Positions 63,652 through 64,000 of a DNA stretch of 64,000 bases are shown piece after piece. Source of the stretch: Gorsachius magnificus (Eukaryota > Chordata > Aves > Pelecaniformes > Ardeidae). The translations under genes were made by a program, and so were the position numbers. Numbering within the stretch: the stretch's first letter is position 1; each line of letters begins with the position of its first letter. The stretch spans positions 45,521,099-45,585,098 of the forward strand of contig CM067084.1 of the NCBI GenBank assembly GCA_034008185.1, in the 5' to 3' direction. The notes under the pieces are model-generated. The model searched no databases, was not told where the DNA came from, and worked only from the letters and a program-made list of their open reading frames with translations.

Positions 63652-64000
63652 TGTCCTGGTTACAGCTGGGATAGAATTAATTTTCTTCCTAGTGACTGGC
63701 ACAGTGCTGTGTTTTGGAATTAGGATGAGAAGAATGTTGATAACAGACTGATGGTTTAGTTGTTGCTGAGCAGTGCTTACACCAGTCAAGGACTTTTTCA
63801 GCTTCCCCTGCTCTGCCAGGTGCACAAGAAGCTGGGAGGGGGCCCAGCCAGGACAGCTGACCCGAACTGGCCAAAGGGCTATTCCAGACCATATGACGCC
63901 ATGCTTGGTATAGAAACTGGGGGGAGTTGGCCAGGGTACAGTGACTGCTGCTTGGGGCTGGGCTGGGTGTCAGCTGGCGGGTGGTGAAGAGTTGTGTCAC
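63652..64000 (+). mobile_element. Endogenous retrovirus LTR, 5' part, cut by window edge
   Basis: Starts TGTCCTGGTTACAGCTGGGA directly after unique AT-rich sequence and runs to the window end. From memory this is the start of one of the commonest LTR types in bird genomes. It aligns by eye, in sense direction, with the solo LTR at 25011-25594: both have GTTGATAACA, GCTGAGCAGTGCT, CTGACCC, CCAAAGGG, ATTCCA, then ACCAT and a TGAC-containing CRE-like site, then a TATA-like box. Here those last two are TGACGCCA (63894-63901) and TATAGAAA (63909-63916). The element is thus in plus orientation, and at least 349 bp are present, mainly U3. Whether it is a solo LTR or the start of a longer provirus cannot be seen. 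The expected target duplication would be about ATTAC (63647-63651). Open frames across this segment are chance. Confidence 0.85.
63894..63901 (+). promoter_or_regulatory. CRE/ATF-like site in LTR U3
   Basis: TGACGCCA, eight bases before the TATA-like box TATAGAAA (63909-63916), the same arrangement as in the LTR at 25.0-25.6 kb. Confidence 0.5.

Noticed and set aside
63601..64000. Several open frames crossing the right edge
   Set aside because: They overlap LTR U3 sequence, which is non-coding; the frames reflect its GC-rich composition.

Overview
This window looks like a stretch of a bird nuclear genome: AT-rich, mostly unique sequence with few repeats. Three things point to Aves. There is a CR1 LINE 3' end near 15.9 kb. 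There is a complete solo LTR of a familiar avian endogenous-retrovirus type at 25.0-25.6 kb. A related LTR begins at 63.65 kb and runs off the right edge. There is no operon structure, no tRNA or rRNA, and no gene I can name. Almost every open frame is short and explained by chance, so the window is best read as intergenic or long-intron DNA.

Layout. 0-5 kb: unique AT-rich sequence, a badly decayed CR1/L2-type reverse-transcriptase remnant (about 2.68-3.2 kb, + strand), then the best candidate protein-coding exon of the window (4932-5102, - strand; 171 nt, 57 codons, phase 0 at both ends). 5-15.9 kb: unique sequence with several AT-rich, homeobox-core-dense blocks that may be conserved non-coding elements, small tandem duplications, and the longest open frame (10445-11161, -), which is probably not a gene. 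15.92-16.0 kb: CR1 3' end. 16-25 kb: unique sequence, with a slightly GC-richer patch at 20.2-21.7 kb that holds a possible exon plus a possible 24-nt microexon. 25011-25594: solo LTR on the - strand with a 5-bp target-site duplication and a 22-G run. 25.6-63.6 kb: unique AT-rich DNA with homopolymer runs, A/C-rich simple tracts, candidate exons at 30.3, 41.4 and 45.0 kb, and a perfect 48-bp tandem duplication carrying a perfect 26-bp palindrome at 47.8 kb. 63652-64000: the second LTR, + strand, cut by the window end.

There are no genes here that can be shown to work together. The two LTRs lie in opposite orientations and share a promoter-proximal block (CRE-like site followed by a TATA-like box). 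Exon calls rest only on splice-site and reading-frame logic and need transcript or cross-species conservation data. I did not find a clear undescribed system; the items most worth checking are the 4.9-5.1 kb exon, the 45.0 kb exon and the 47.8 kb duplicated palindrome.
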